Notes: a model not told the origin generated them from the letters alone. Shown: positions 13,251-26,950, counted from the first letter of the stretch. The stretch is DNA of 48,585 nt from Apostichopus californicus (GCA_020650975.1 JAIPMN010001079.1:1-48585), one strand, 5' to 3'. Numbers and translations: made by a program.

Positions 13251-14679
13251 ATGAAAGATGAAACAGGCATGAAAGAGAGAGTAGGAAGTTGGTGATTAGC
13301 TTACCAAATAATTTTGTAAATTTCATTTTCACTTCAGCAAGTTGCACTGATGGCAGAAAACTTCTCTCTTTCCACATTTTGAGTCTTAAGTATTGCTGCT
13401 ATACATTACAGAGTGTATTCACTCATGGATAAATCTGCACTACAGTGTGTGTGTGTGTGTGAACACGCCTAAGGGAGAAGAGGAATGCCATACAAGTACT
13501 TCCATCATTTGATCTCTTCAAGTAACCATGACAACATTGCTAACAAATTTGCCAACTGTTTTAACCACGATTATAATATTTACCCGTTTCAACTTTTTTC
13601 TTCCCCTTCACAGAAATTTACAGAAAGTTGTTTTGGAATTAACATCTGGACATAATGATAACATTCAACGGTTTTCATACAGTAAACTTAAATGTTGAAC
13701 AGACATTGTCTGACATTGTCAGACACGACATTAACAGGACGTAACTTCCTCCTCAATGGGTGGATTTGATGCACCACTAATAGCCGTCACATGTAAATGA
13801 CAAACTACTACTACTGCACTCATGACTGCAGTCTAAAGGTTTCAAATTTCAAATTAAAGCTTTGTCTCTCTTTTATAGCAACGTTGACGTTGACCGACCG
13901 ATTGATATCACATCCAGTATTTTCTCTAAGTCTTCACGATGACTTTAAAGCAGCTAGTTTTGGTTGATTTTGATAAAATCGTCAAATGGTTTTTGGCTAC
14001 ATAAAGCCCAAAATATATGTGGGTCATTTATTTTTGCGTGATATTAAAGTCGACTTTCATTTCGGATAAGAACTGAAATGTCATTTTCTCTTTCACATGT
14101 GATTAATACCTCCATGAAAGAGTGTCTGCATGTCTAATGAAATTGTTGAAATGTTCATATTCAAAAATTCCTTATTTTTTTACCTTTACGCTGTGAAGAA
14201 AGAAAATATCAGACTATTTATTGTCCAGTAATACTTGGCAGGTTGGTAGAATTACGGACAAAACCCCCCAAAAAGCTGGGTTCTTTTAAACTTTAAGATC
14301 ATTTTCACACGGCTAAACTCTGGCCAGAAAGCTGATATTACTTATGGTCACCTCAAACAGGAGATTTCACCTTCCATAGGAACAGCGAATATGAAAAGTA
14401 GGATTTACCGACGACAATGGTCTGATGTTTAGGAAAAATCAATTGCGTCCAAAGCAGACATAGAATATGCTCATCCTTTTTATGATTGAAACCACATTAA
14501 TGTTTCAAATTACTACTCCTCCCCGGATGGTCGTTGCCTGAGGGCTGCCTCATCAAAGATGAAACAATGGTGACATTTACTACTTACACGTAAATGATAG
14601 TCATTACCTTTCAAAAAATCTATCACTTGTCTCTAGCTTCTTGTTTTAAGTTCCTTCTTTTTCTTTTCTATTCCCCCCC
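13251..14679. other. Gene-free stretch
   Basis: It holds a short (GT)n run near 13445-13460 and otherwise nothing I can assign. No exon with credible splice sites was found. Confidence 0.5.
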
Positions 14680-14689
14680 NNNNNNNNNN
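14680..14689. other. Assembly gap of 10 N
   Basis: Ten N separate two near-identical strings: TTCTTTTCTATTCCCCCCC before the gap, and TTCTTTTCTATTTCCCCCCC continuing into more C after it. The two edges are probably the same locus read twice, so the true sequence may be one copy with a long C-run and no gap. Confidence 0.97.
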
Positions 14690-17514
14690 TTTTCTTTTCT
14701 ATTTCCCCCCCCCCACCTTCTTGATTTAACATAGAACTGCACTGAAATATGCATTAAGAATTGAATACATGCTTAAAACATTTCTTGAAATTTTCTCCAA
14801 TGGATTTGGACAAGAGCCTCCTAGACTCATTTAACAGTCCTTTAATAAGTGGGAGGCGAATGTATTGCATTGAATTTTCCCTATCTGCTCGTACGATATG
14901 CATTGATACGAGCATTGATACGAGGTGCCTGGAAACATAAGCTGTTGCTTTAGTTTCACAGAAATGGCAGTTGCAATGGTGATGTTAAGTTTTATATTTC
15001 AAAGCCCCTTATGGTAGAAAAATAAACGATTATGAGGGCGATATATTTATATCTCTGTGGGACACAAATTTATTGGGTTGTTTTCCATTCTTATCGTTCT
15101 TGAACTTCTTATGAACTGGATGTGAAACGCAAACAGTCTTAGCCATCCAACACACATCCTGTTCAACAGTTATATGTAACCGAAACATGTATCAAACTTG
15201 TCAACAATGGCTTATTTAACCTTTCTTGAAATTTTGGCTTTGGTAATTTTTCACACTTGACCCGAGCATATTAAATCGTGGAAAGCAATAAAGACATACA
15301 AAACAGTAAGGGGGGGTTAACCTGTGAGGCAAATATTTACAACCCAATTAACCTGAGTTCAGGCTCTACAGACCTGCTTAATTTCAAACTCATATGAGAA
15401 ATTGTTAAATCCCTCTGATTGCCCAATCAATTTAAGGTGACAAAGTTTTAAACTGAGACCACCAATCCACTTAACCTTTCTACTTAATGGAATGACCTAC
15501 ATAATATTTGGCAGTTCCTGAGAGAATATATATTGAAATTGAAGAGAGTGAGAAATATGCCTTTCAAAATTGTAGGAATATATTCAATATTTCTTCTGAA
15601 ATTTTGGTGTGAAAAAAGGGGTTTCTAAAGAAAAATTCGCTATAAACTCACTGTCTACTGGGACACTTTCAAACAATCATTACATTGATAAATTCTTGTT
15701 TTTCTTTTCTTTTTTTTCAAATTCCACTTCGATAAAGTTCACAAATTTTACTATTTTCTACCCGTTAGTTAGCTTATAGTAAACAAATAACAAACAGGAT
15801 GAATCATTCAGACCCTACCCCTCCCCCCTAACCCACTCATTTCAAACAAGAAAGTCAACTTTTTTGCGCCAATGGCAAAGTTACTTGCAGAGCAGAAGAA
15901 TGTTATACTCTACATTTTTGAACTCCACTTCTCCAAGAAATTATCTACCTTATGAACAGAAGTATTAAACCATAAATACAAGATCCCTAATAGGGACACC
16001 TTAACATTTGTAATGCTAAACAACGATGCCATCAATGTGCAAAATGAAAGGAACAGACTCATTGAAATGCAGCTATTTAGAGCTTAATTAAGAACATAAA
16101 TAAGATCAAATAGATTATTCTTTTACTTGTCCCTGGAGACTGGAGCTTCTCAAAGACGAACAAGTACTAATAAATTCCAAAGGCCCTTCTTCCCCCTCAT
16201 TCACTCAAGATACTGAACCCTCAATCACCAACTCCCCTCTCCGCCCCCCCCCCCCCGACCCACCCTGACCTTTAGTGGCTCTGCAAAGTTTGGGTGATTT
16301 CTAAACTATTTTCTACAAAGTTTGTCTAAAGCATGTCAGAGGCATTCATAGTTGCAAATATTATATTTCTAAGCCTCAAGTGTTGGATACCGAGTAAAAG
16401 GCTTGCGACGAATTAATCTGTTATTTCAGTTTAATAATTTAGCTTTTCGTGAGCAATTTTTACACTGACACCCTCTGCTGATGGCTGGAAGAACGTAAGA
16501 AAGAACCACTTTTGCAAGAAACGTCTTCGGGCTGTGAAATTATCGGCAATGACAACCTCCGCTGGTGATATGAAAAGAAAAACCGACCTGCATTCACATG
16601 TCAAGCGTCTTTTTTCATTTAATTCTCATTAAGGTTCATCCCACAATATTCTCCAGGGTATACTTTAGGAGGTGAGTGCACTTTGCCTGTTACAAACAGT
16701 GAATAAACAAGTAGATCGCTAAATATATATATATATAGGGACGTGCAACGCGGGGGGGGGGGGAGGATGATGCTTGAGGTCAGTTATCCTCGGAAACATT
16801 TGTTTTGTTTACAAATCTTAAATAACGGCTAGTTTATTAATCTTGTATCACAATTACTTATTTTACAGAAATACCAAAATAGTTACTTAATTAGTCACAT
16901 CTGAGAAGATTTTTAAATTCGGTTGTTTGAATGACCTTAAAAAAAATGTTTTGTACATTGCAACTAAAAACACTCAATATTGTGATAGTTTGTTTTTAAA
17001 CAAATTTCGAAATAAATAATTGACCTATTGTGATCTGGAATTTTTAACTTGATAGAGCCATGAGCACTCAGGAAACAACAGTCATTGGTCACTTGCTCAT
17101 ATTCACTTTAAACAGCTGGGTCTTTTTTTTTATATAATTTTTGTTATTTTGATCAGGCAAGTTAAAATTACAGCTTCAACAATGGACTGAAAAGATTCCA
17201 TCAACAGTTTAAATACGCTAATTTACACAGTTAAGATCACATGACTTGATATCAGTTCCATACGTTGGAAGGTTCTGTGATAAGGTCATTGCTAACTGGA
17301 AGTTGGTAAAGAATGTAACAGACGGTTACAGTGACACTATCTTTTACAATGACCACAGTTGACAGTTGTGGTACCTAAAATAAAAATTTCAACTTTTAAA
17401 AGACCTTCTGATGTACATTTCGTAGAACATTGGTAAGGATGAACTAACGGAAGAAACCAAGCAGCCTGGTGTCTTAATACAGACAAATAGTGTGGTACAT
17501 ATATGTGTAGCATA

Positions 17515-17565
17515 TTCTGATGATGGGAGTGCAATAGTTATGGGAAGACAGGTATGGTAGCATTT
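17515..17565 (+). repeat. Dispersed AGACAGGTA motif, copy 2
   Basis: GGGAGTGCAATAGTTATGGG precedes AGACAGGTATG here. It aligns with the copies at 39021-39042 and 41281-41312 over the same 35-40 bp. Confidence 0.4.
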
Positions 17566-20339
17566 CTATTTGCTTGCATATTGCAGCATGTAACCTAACT
17601 ATGGTCATGGCTTAAACAGAAACAAGTCAATTTACTCAAGTATTCATGACCATGAATTGATTCACAAGTTCAGTTTCCACCCTTAGTATAAACCCGTGCC
17701 TTAGGCTTGAACTCCTAATATGTGAATAGCTCACCCCCCTCCCCACCCCCCATTCAAGCCCATGGGGGTGATGTCTGAATTCAGCAAGGGAGCCATTTAC
17801 CTAGCCCACGATGCAGCCTATTACCTCCCACCTTTTAACAATCTAAATTGGAAGCTTTCCTATATCCAGAATGAAAACTACACGGACACCCGATCGTCAT
17901 GGTGATCCAATACTTCCTGTGGAGGATTTAGAACTCACTTTCCAATCATTCAACAAGCTTCCATAATCTAAGGCATTACAATTTTTCCCGATAATTCCGG
18001 TGGCATATGGTATTATAAATAGCCTGGAAGGGATATTTTTCAACGCATGAAATATCCCATTGAGGAAAGACTTCTATAAAGGTGAAATGCCATGAGGCCT
18101 TTGCCTCTATCAACAATAATTCCACTTTTTTGCCTTGGTGTGGTAAAAATTAACTATTCATGTATGTCTTCCAAGTCAGTGGGGGCATAGACCTTATTAA
18201 AGGCTTAACACATTTCATCAGTGTCAACCAGAGACAACACTTGGCAGACTTTTAAACCGAACAATAAACACCAGAACAACATAAGAGAGAAAATTGACTG
18301 TTGAGAGACAAGGAAGAAGTCCACATTTATCTTCTATATTTAGAATGAAATACTTTCATTGTGTTTGAAATACAATATTTAACAGGGATAATAAAATATC
18401 CCAAAATAAAGTAATAATTCTAAAAAAATTGCCTGCCTTATAGTTTTAAGCACTCAAACATTTGTATTAAACAAACATCTTTAACTTTCGTTTAATGCTT
18501 TCCTTTGGTAGCCTAAGCTTTTATTGAACATTGCCTAGAAAGATAATTCTTTTAAGAGCACCATGCCAGAGGAATGAATATCGCTTTAATGTTAGCCTAA
18601 GTTTAAATGTATCGTGTTGGATTTCGTACTGCTACAAGTATGAAAACTAAGGGGGGATAACGTTATTATTTGTGGAGAGTGAATGTTTACATTTTGAACA
18701 GCAGAATGGCAAGTGTAGTTTCCAAAACTTTCTGTTGAGGCCTTTGTGATGGTACTTTCTCCTTCCAAGAATAGTTTTGTTTGTTACAACATGATTGCAT
18801 CTGTCAGATACTGACACACAGCGTTTTAGTTTATTTCTAAAGCTGTCAATGGCCTCCCCAATCATTAAAACCTACCTAATTTACTTCATTTAAATGACAT
18901 CAATTGTCTGATGTTAGCTGAATTTGTTCCCCTTTCAGGTGAACCTCTTTACCAGCGGCTATATACAAATTCAGTTTGCAATTGGCTGGACATGCTCAAT
19001 TTACTGTAAACCTTTACAATCAACCTGCACCAGTGACATATTTTTCTTCCTCTTCTTCTTTTTCTTCTCCCTGAATGTTGCCTCTGGGTTTTCCCAAATT
19101 TTCTGACTTTTTTCCGACGGATGGAAGACGTCAAAAGTTCTTCACAAAATGATCGTTTTCAGCTTCGTTACCTCGTCCAGGTGTCTGTGAACGTCATGGC
19201 TATTACGATAACATTTTTTCATTTTTTTTCTTTCAAAGAGCCAATAGCATCAAAGATAAAATACTGAAAGTCTATAAGTTTAAAGTTGATGTATTAATGC
19301 TACAGACACGTGAGGGTTCTACAAATCTAGCAGCTTCTTCTATCAAGGTCACAAACATCTTTGATTGAGATCATAGTATGACGACAATGTTCTGAATTTC
19401 TCAAATCCAGAGGGTCCTAAACTATAAACCAATTTACTTTATTTCCACACAAAAAATGACTGTCAAATATGTCTCAATGTGGCAGATTACATAACATATA
19501 CTACATCACAGAGTGCCATAGGAGATTAGGAAGCTTAGCATATCATGCTTCCATCCAACAGTCAAATGCTACATAAAATTAATAATCAGACCTCACACAG
19601 TCCCATTCCTGATTCCCAGATGAAATGCAATTTTTTTTCCCTTCTTGTGCCTTCGTTGAACGACACATGTGTTTCTAATTTTTATTTCATCAAAAAGTCT
19701 TCGCGACAGAATTTTAACAGAAAATATCCAAATTTGTTTTTTCTGCTGATTCAACATGAAGTAAAGTACAGAACTTTGAAGAGTAATTGTTTGGTATAAT
19801 ATTATGTAAAATTTGTGCTAGATTTCCTGACGATGGTTCAAAATATGTAAAATTGTTACTTTCGTACATTAAGCTTATCATCTTGTTGGAAAAAATCACA
19901 CTTCTTTTGACACATTTACATACATACATGCACACACACGCAGCACCATTATTGTCACACAGATTCCTATTTGCCAATGGCAAGGAATCAAAGAGGGATA
20001 TCATCTTGTTTGTTCCCAAAATTTCCTTCTTTAACAGAAAATTTATAAAATTGTTGCTGTTTGCCATAATAAAAATAAGCTTTTGACATTTCACGAGAAA
20101 ATATTGTTCACCTTTGTTTTGTTTTTTTAACCACAATGCCATAATGATTCTATTTTCACTTTCTTTCAGATCGGGTCTTCCTGTACAAGCCACAGATGAT
20201 TGTTTTCAACCAGTTTTCTCAGAATCGTTCAATATCTCTCTACAGGCAAACATGGTAATATTCCACTCACACGAGATGTATTGACGCAATACGATATGCG
20301 GTTACAAACACAATTGCCATTTGGCATGGAGCATACACT

Positions 20340-20390
20340 ACAAGAACAATAATAATAATAATAATTCATGGGGGCTTCGGGCAACGAATA
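20340..20390 (-). mobile_element. Possible TE tail ending in (ATT)n, minus strand
   Basis: Read on the minus strand, GCCCGAAGCCCCCATGA leads into a run of ATT triplets. Non-LTR element tails often end this way. Only about 40 bp is informative, so a plain microsatellite is the alternative. Confidence 0.3.
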
Positions 20391-20861
20391 AAATTGAAAA
20401 AAAAAATACCATAACAGAAAGGGCAGTAATTGTATGATGTGTAACTGAATATGTACATACAGTATCCATGCATATGACTGGTAGTGCATAAAGACTGTTA
20501 AACATGTGATAATATCACCAATGAATCTGGGCAAGAGTTTCAGCTTAAAAGCATTATCTTTGATTCATAAATATTTGTCAATAATAAAATAAAATAAAAA
20601 TACTTTTGTTGTGTGTCAGAATTTAAAACAAACATTGGTTATTTGTGACACACTCTTCTTCCCTTTGAGGAAGAAACCTGAATTGTTTGTACTTTTTACC
20701 ATTTTAAGATATTTATGGTTCTTTTATAAAGAAAAAGGATACTTTAAATTTCTGTCAATGCCAAGTACAGTTATCTTATAAATAATTTTGCAGATTTTCT
20801 CTCATAAAAAAAGATCCAAAGAATGACGTAAAACCTTTTTATTAAGTAAAGTATTTATAAT

Positions 20862-20948
20862 GCGTGTGTGTATTTATGTGTGTACTAATTTATGTGTGTA
20901 CTAATGTATGTGTGTATATATGTATGTATATATATATATGAATGTATG
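20862..20948. repeat. TG/TA-rich microsatellite
   Basis: Imperfect TGTGTGTA and TTTATGTGTGTACTAA words grade into (TA)n. No coding content. Confidence 0.85.
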
Positions 20949-22258
20949 TCCTGATACGCACTTGGTATTTCCTGTCAAACAATCTGTAAAATCAAATCAA
21001 AAATACACCTTTTGAAGGCATAGGCAAATAACATGTTCTAGACAATCCTTGAAAGGAAGGCTAATGGTGAATTTAAAATGCAACTGGATCAACCAGTCCA
21101 TTCCATGTCTTGTTTGATTAAGTTGTGAATAGAAATTTGACTTTCCAGAGTGGTTAAAAATAGAAGCAAAAGCAGACAGGTTCTATCTGATATGAGTTAC
21201 TTCTGAATAATATATTTTCACGAACAGATGCAAAAAATTAAGCACAGTGGGGAAATTTTTAAGCAACTCCTTTCTTTTGGGTGGTTGTTGTTGTAGAGGT
21301 GAGGATGATAGCAATTTATCTGTTTACCTATTTGAGTGTATTTAGTTACATTGCAATTTGAATTTGTGATGTCAACAATCCAAATTTCTGTTCGGACAAT
21401 CTCCGCGGCATATTTCCGTCACAACCTACGGGACTACCATTAAAAATCAGCCCTGTAGAGATAAGACCAAGCAATGAAGACAACATACAGACCATCCCCT
21501 TTCTTTTCACCTGTCATCTGACATATATATTTGACTGAAAAATGGTAAAATGATAAAATTATATTGACAGTTTCTCACTAACTTTAATTTTTTTGGTGAG
21601 TGATAAAAATACCAGAAAGTAGTCTTTAATGGCTTGATCGGTCGCAATCATTACTGGGTGGACATCTGTAAGGTTTGTTTGATACAACTGTACACAACAG
21701 ACCAGAAAGCACAACTGCTGCTTTAAGTTAGCAATTACTTAAACTGTTCAAGCCTCATACACTGAAATGCCTTTATCGTCCATTTCATTGGCATTCTTTG
21801 ACCGATCTGTTCAGTTTGTATCATCGGGGAATAACAGAGCTGGGGTAATGTATTTGTTTACATGAAATCCAGATTGCTGTAACCCACATCTCATTCTCTA
21901 CACTCAAGGAGATGAACTGAAACTGGGGTGGAAATAAACACGCCTAGCGGAAATGAACATTACAACATTAATTAGGGAGGACGTTACATTTTATGGGGGC
22001 TTTCACGATACAAGCAATACTTAATGACCACATTAAAGAGACCATAAGTCGGCGAAAAGAGGCAACGAAGGGTAGAAAGTGGATATTTTACTCAGAAACA
22101 TGATTAACAACACAGTACCTTTCAATGTTCTTGAGTATTAATTCTTCATTGCAATAGTCACCTTCACTGAACCTCCATAACATGCACCTCACATTGCCCC
22201 TTAATGTTTGTAAAACCATATATCCTGGCCACATGAACTGAAATCAGTCTAGATGTAC

Positions 22259-22499
22259 AGGAATGAGTTGATACAGTAATCAGTAGTGAGTTACCATACA
22301 GTATGCTGTTGATTGTGACTCAAATCTCCCTAGAAACAGGAGGAATGAGATGACACAGTAGTCAGTAGTGAGTTAAGTATATTACGCTGTTGATTGTGAC
22401 TCAAATCTCCCTAGTAACAGGAGGAATGAGTTGATACAGTAGTCAGAAGTGAGTTAAGTACATTACGCTGTTGATTGTGACTCAAATCTCCCTAGTAAC
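22259..22499. repeat. 82-bp tandem repeat, 3 copies
   Basis: Three consecutive units start at 22259, 22341 and 22422 with AGGAATGAG and end with CTCAAATCTCCCTAG. Spacing is 82 and 81 bp. Copies two and three are nearly identical; copy one is a little more diverged (TTACCATACAGTATGCTG in place of TTAAGTAnATTACGCTG). The block lies about 385 bp downstream, in transcript direction, of the second SH3 exon and so probably within the next intron. Confidence 0.95.
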
Positions 22500-22883
22500 T
22501 GTCATACTGGTGTCTGCCAATCATCATCAAGACTAGATAAAGCATTCATGATGTCATCACTCATCATGAAACTGGTCTCAGCTGGGCTGCATATATAAGT
22601 GGTATTGATGAGAAATCAGAGGTATGATACTGGTCTTTGTGATTAAGAGAACACTCTTAGCAGACATCATTTTACATTGCCACCATTATGACCGATTTCC
22701 ACTTTGAGTTGTACGCTCAGAAAGTTGTTACGACTGGCAGTCTACCAGTTCATGGGACCTGCAGTTTCCCTAGGAATCAGAGAAAGTCCTGGTATTCTTT
22801 CTGTGCCAAGACTAACAGCCAAAATATGACTTCATTCATAACAATTTGAAAATGAGACATACTTGATGTACTTATAGACTTAC

Positions 22884-23007
22884 TGTCTGAACTGGACGGA
22901 GGTCCTCTTATTAGCTGGACGTGGTCCCTGGGGAAGTATCCGATACATTCATTGTTACCCTTCTTTAGCGAGCCTTTCCACCGGCCGTCCGGATTCCTTT
23001 CGATGAC
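22884..23007 (-). CDS. CASKIN: Caskin-like scaffold protein, exon encoding second half of SH3 domain
   Basis: This 124-bp exon sits between an acceptor (TTTCTTCTGTCAG/) and a strong donor (/GTAAGT). It begins in phase 0 and ends in phase 1, giving 41 codons plus one base. The protein starts VIERNPDGRWKG and reaches CIGYFPRDHVQLI, the central and last strands of an SH3 domain, then a Ser/Pro-rich linker (RGPPSSSD). Vertebrate Caskin has a closely similar stretch around HPDGRWKG and GYFP. In a typical SH3 the position before the Trp of GRWKG is also Trp, and a Tyr follows FPxx; here these are Arg and His. The open frame extends past both splice sites by chance. Caskins are synaptic and cortical scaffolds that bind CASK and, through SAM domains, form oligomers; that role is known from vertebrates and only inferred here. 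Confidence 0.88.
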
Positions 23008-24510
23008 CTGACAGAAGAAAAAAACAGCAAACGGGGTGAACATGAGACTGTGAGCTCTACAACTGATGAATACTTTGGAGAAAACTCTGCAATTATAATT
23101 CTTGTTGACACATCTCAATTCTAGCTGTGCCATAACCATGTGTGTGATAAATAATGGGTATGGTTTGAAGAATAAGTTCTTGAACAAAAACGACTAGATC
23201 CTTTCATCTACAGGACTAACATTTAACCAACATTAATGTTCTTCTCTCTGTCCTGTTCACATTTCTTTGTTTTTCTATGTGTCCTTGTGTCAGTTTTGTT
23301 CCATTTCCTACTTCAGGTATTTCTCACGGACAATAGCTTGATATAAAACAAACCTTTGATCTTAATTCTGGTGACCATCAAGTGTGCTTACTGTAACTTT
23401 GTATACCAAATGTCCTGTACTCACTTTTGTGTTATGTGTGTGAGAGAAAATAAAACAGGAATTGATTTGGATTGGATTTTCTCTATGACCCTTTCTGTCA
23501 ACCAACGCGAGCCAAATATAACGGTCTACTCTAGATTGCATGTACTATGGCAGGTGCTTCAAATATATATATATAAATACCTTAGAATCACAGATAACAC
23601 ACAGGAAACCACTCAGAGTATACCTTACTTTCACAAGTGAACCAGAGAGACCCTGTTTAATACAGGGAGGTGGCAGGACGCTAACACAAACTACACTAAA
23701 GATGATTGTTCAATACTTACTCAGAGAACTAAACGAGGTTTTAACTTTTTACCGCATTTGATAAAGTACATCTCATTATTAATCACCTGTCAAACATTTG
23801 TTTCCAAAACACTTGACTTTATTCTTAGTAAAGATAAGCAAAAACATCAAATATCAAACAGTCAACATGAGTTTAGCAGCATTCCTGCTATTGTAGGCTG
23901 CCTATATCTGCTTTTCAAAGAAAGCTTTCACAATTAGGAATCTTTTCAAAGTTAAAAGGTTTTAACCCTTTTTGTCACAGACAAGATCCATCATTTCCTT
24001 TCTAATAAAAACCTTCTGCTGTGAAACGACTTCCTACAGTAAATTTTATGGTGTGCAACAAAAAAATACACACTATGTGTTCTGAGCGGCCACTCATCAT
24101 ACATAATGTGAGGTCTTTCATTACAGCCAGAATACAATTGCGGTGGCTACCTAGTAAATAAAAGGCTCGACCGACTTAAGTTGCATGTTGTGTACCTAAA
24201 ACATGACTGGACAATGGTAAAACCAAGAATTTGCATAAAGGCATTTGAAAACACAACAAATAACAAAAGTATTCCAGCCTTGTTATTGCACCTATTTAAG
24301 TCAATTTCCGAAGAAATCGGCCATTTCTTAAGAGCCTGCGATGATAAATTGGAGCTAATACAACAATCACATTGTGCTGAATTCCAAAAAAAAAAGGGGA
24401 AAACACATCATGTCCAGGCAATGGAATGCTTCTGGGATAATCTAACACTGGAAAGATACTACCATTTAAGTGAATGAGAGAGAAAAGAGTAAGAATACTA
24501 GCAGACAAGA

Positions 24511-24554
24511 GGGGGAGGGGATGGGGGAGGGGGTGGGGGAGGGGGTGGGGAGTT
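24511..24554. repeat. G-rich tract with quadruplex potential
   Basis: The plus strand has at least six G-runs of four to six bases separated by single A or T or short AT spacers (GGGGGAGGGGATGGGGGAGG and onward). Being intronic, the nascent Caskin RNA would carry the C-rich complement here. Confidence 0.8.
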
Positions 24555-25689
24555 ATACTCAAACTGACTGGATAAGGTGCCATTCATAAATATTTATAGG
24601 TACTTAATTGTTTATGTGATAAAAATACTTTAATGACATTAAACTGTTGTTGTTGATCTTCTAAGGTCTGAACACTATCATCCTTTGACCAAATATCCCT
24701 GTGATACATGCATACTATGAATTGCCTCAACATTACAAGCTGTGACCTTTGACACAACGGAAGATCCAAATGGGCAATCTTATTTAGTTTGGCCTAGCTG
24801 TCCTTTTTGTTGATGCTCAAGCTCCTAATGCATGACGGCCCACAGGACCAAGTTACAATATCATCAAGCTACGAAACTAACCAATAACCCTAAATTGCCT
24901 CCTACTCCTTCTTGCCTCTCCCCTCCCTAACTCTCTTCCTCCTCACCCCCCCCCCATCCCCTCTCCCTCACCTTCCCTTTCTCCTACCTTGAAACATTAT
25001 GTTAAACTTGAATTTTTTCTGAATAAATCAAACCAGAGGAATTAATGAGAACGTTCAAGTGAAGAATCTTAGAAGTGTGTTATTTTATGCATGTATTCAT
25101 TTATCACCAAAAAAAACATTTTATTCAAAAACTAGAGTGACTTCCAACAAAACAATATAAAATTGGAATTTGTCATTGTCACAAATACTTTGATCAACAT
25201 TGATGGCGAAGACCTGTCATATTTCTTTCCTTTTTTTTTTAAAGTATTTCTTAATCCCAGTCGAATTAACAAATTCTGCAAGGACCATTGTCGGAGCATT
25301 TTAAACTGTTTACAATACTTATAAAGTCAAGGCCATCAAATCAACTGGGTTCCTAATTAACCAGACTAATGACCAGGTCAGACTGACCAAAACATCACAA
25401 TTAAAAGTCCAGGGAATTTGAAATGGTCACTGTTAAGATGCTTTAATGCAGAGGTGGAGGGGCAAAGTACAGTATATACCATCCTGTTTTGTCCTGTTAT
25501 ATCTATCAACTTTGAAACTACAGATGGAGGTAAACAGCAATAAAGAAGTCATTTCTAGGAAATGGTTTTAATGGGACCATCAGAAAGAACTTTTACTACC
25601 AACAACACAAGTGCATTTCCATCACATGATTTAAATGACAACAGCCAGCAGGAAACTGTTAACTTCCACACTTTTGTATTGTCTACTTG

Positions 25690-25914
25690 CTACCTTTGTA
25701 AGATTTTACTTTTGTAACAGATACTCCAAAACTTAATCGTTCTGGGTATTAACGAACGACGATACCTCTTTTCTAAATGAAAAAACACAGAATATAATGG
25801 ATGCTCAGGCAGTGCATGGTGTCGGTGATAGCAAACGATGGGGACTAGAAATTTTGTCCTAACAACAGGTTTCACAGAAGATTTGATTAGATTGAAAAAT
25901 CTCATTAGAATCAC
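25690..25914 (-). pseudogene. Possible LINE ORF2 C-terminal remnant
   Basis: A 74-residue minus-strand frame ends with FHLEKRYRRSLIPRTIKFWSI. The pattern of a basic patch, then S-x-x-PRT-I-x-x-W is typical of the region after the reverse-transcriptase domain in many CR1/RTE-type non-LTR elements (usually ending WNxLP). Here the WNxLP is not intact and the frame is short, so at best it is a decayed fragment inside the Caskin intron. No reverse-transcriptase catalytic motif is visible nearby. Chance resemblance is possible. Confidence 0.4.
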
Positions 25915-26879
25915 TTTGGAAACTTCTGAATCGTAGATTTGATAGGAAGAGGACAGAGACCATCAAGAGGTCAAGGGGGAGGTGGGAGCACAGTGCAAAA
26001 ATATTACCAATTGTCATAAGCTAGGTAGAAAGGAGTGCATAGGTAAAGGAGCCAGGTAAGGAAGGAGTGATGTAAATATATTTACTTCTGATGAACACAA
26101 TTGCAAGAGAAAGAAATGGGGTGTAAAAACTTCTGTCCAAATATGCAGACAGTCATAGCTTCAAATGTAACATCAAGAGGGTCTACTATTTTGTGAAACA
26201 GTGATCTATTTTTTATAGTTCATCCATTTTTTTTTCATCCATTAAGTTTGATTGACTTTTTGCTTTCTGCTTGTACTTTCCACTGAAAGTCAACACTGTT
26301 GTTGCTACTAAAAACAATTAGCAAGTAATATGAAGGAAAAAAAGTTGGACATGCTTAATACCCATGACAGCCTATAGATAATCAAAGGAATTAAGAAAGT
26401 AGTGAAGGGGGGGGGGGGGGAATCATCTTAATTGGGCTCACTGTCATAACACGTTATAATTTGTTCAACTGAATATATAATTGTTTTTTAGTTTTCTTTT
26501 CTGTACTCCTTTCAAGGTAAACACCGATGACCACCTCACAGAACAAATTCTGCCTTTTGCTTTCATCTTCACAAATAAGACTTACCACAAAATATTCTGA
26601 CAATGTCAGAAATTTTGTTTTCTGGAAATTTTGGTGGGGCGGTGGGATTAACAACATACAAACGAGAGATTTGTTGTGAATTCCTGAAACCAGAGATAAC
26701 TAGTGGCCTAATCTACTTCATCTCTGTCAGCAAGTTTAGTTACAATTCTCAAGGATACATATTGTTTCACATTAGAACTGTGACTCTATGCTGTCTGTTT
26801 GTTTATTAACATGAAGTTTGGTCATAATACCTACAAAATATGACATTGACATGTATACAAAGTTAATAGCTGTGTGTGT

Positions 26880-26950
26880 ACAAATATATATATGTACATA
26901 TATATATCCATATATTTACATATATATATATGTTAATATAAATTTGTATT
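26880..26950. repeat. (TA)n-rich microsatellite
   Basis: Runs of TATATATA alternate with GTACA, CCATA and TTTACA. Simple low-complexity DNA. Confidence 0.85.

Larger units (their letters stand above)
14690..22258. other. Gene-free region with simple repeats
   Basis: No exon is recognisable. It contains a C-run near 16244-16257, (AT)n followed by a G-run at about 16721-16764, a dispersed-motif copy at 17515-17565, an (AAT)n run at about 20346-20364 and a TG/TA-rich block at 20862-20948. If the Caskin gene continues to the left, this is intron after the SH3 exon. Confidence 0.5.

Noticed and set aside
18647-18865. Basic, Cys-containing minus-strand frame that might be a mobile-element fragment
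   Set aside because: A short stretch (FRNKLKR) looks like many element proteins, but no catalytic motif or extended pattern supports it.
19714-20193. 159-residue minus-strand frame
   Set aside because: Low-complexity, with an overlapping plus-strand frame and no recognisable domain.
1-22883. SAM-domain and C-terminal exons of Caskin
   Set aside because: I searched the minus strand for SAM-like motifs (such as W-L-x-x-[FL]-x-L-x-x-Y) with splice borders and found none I could support.
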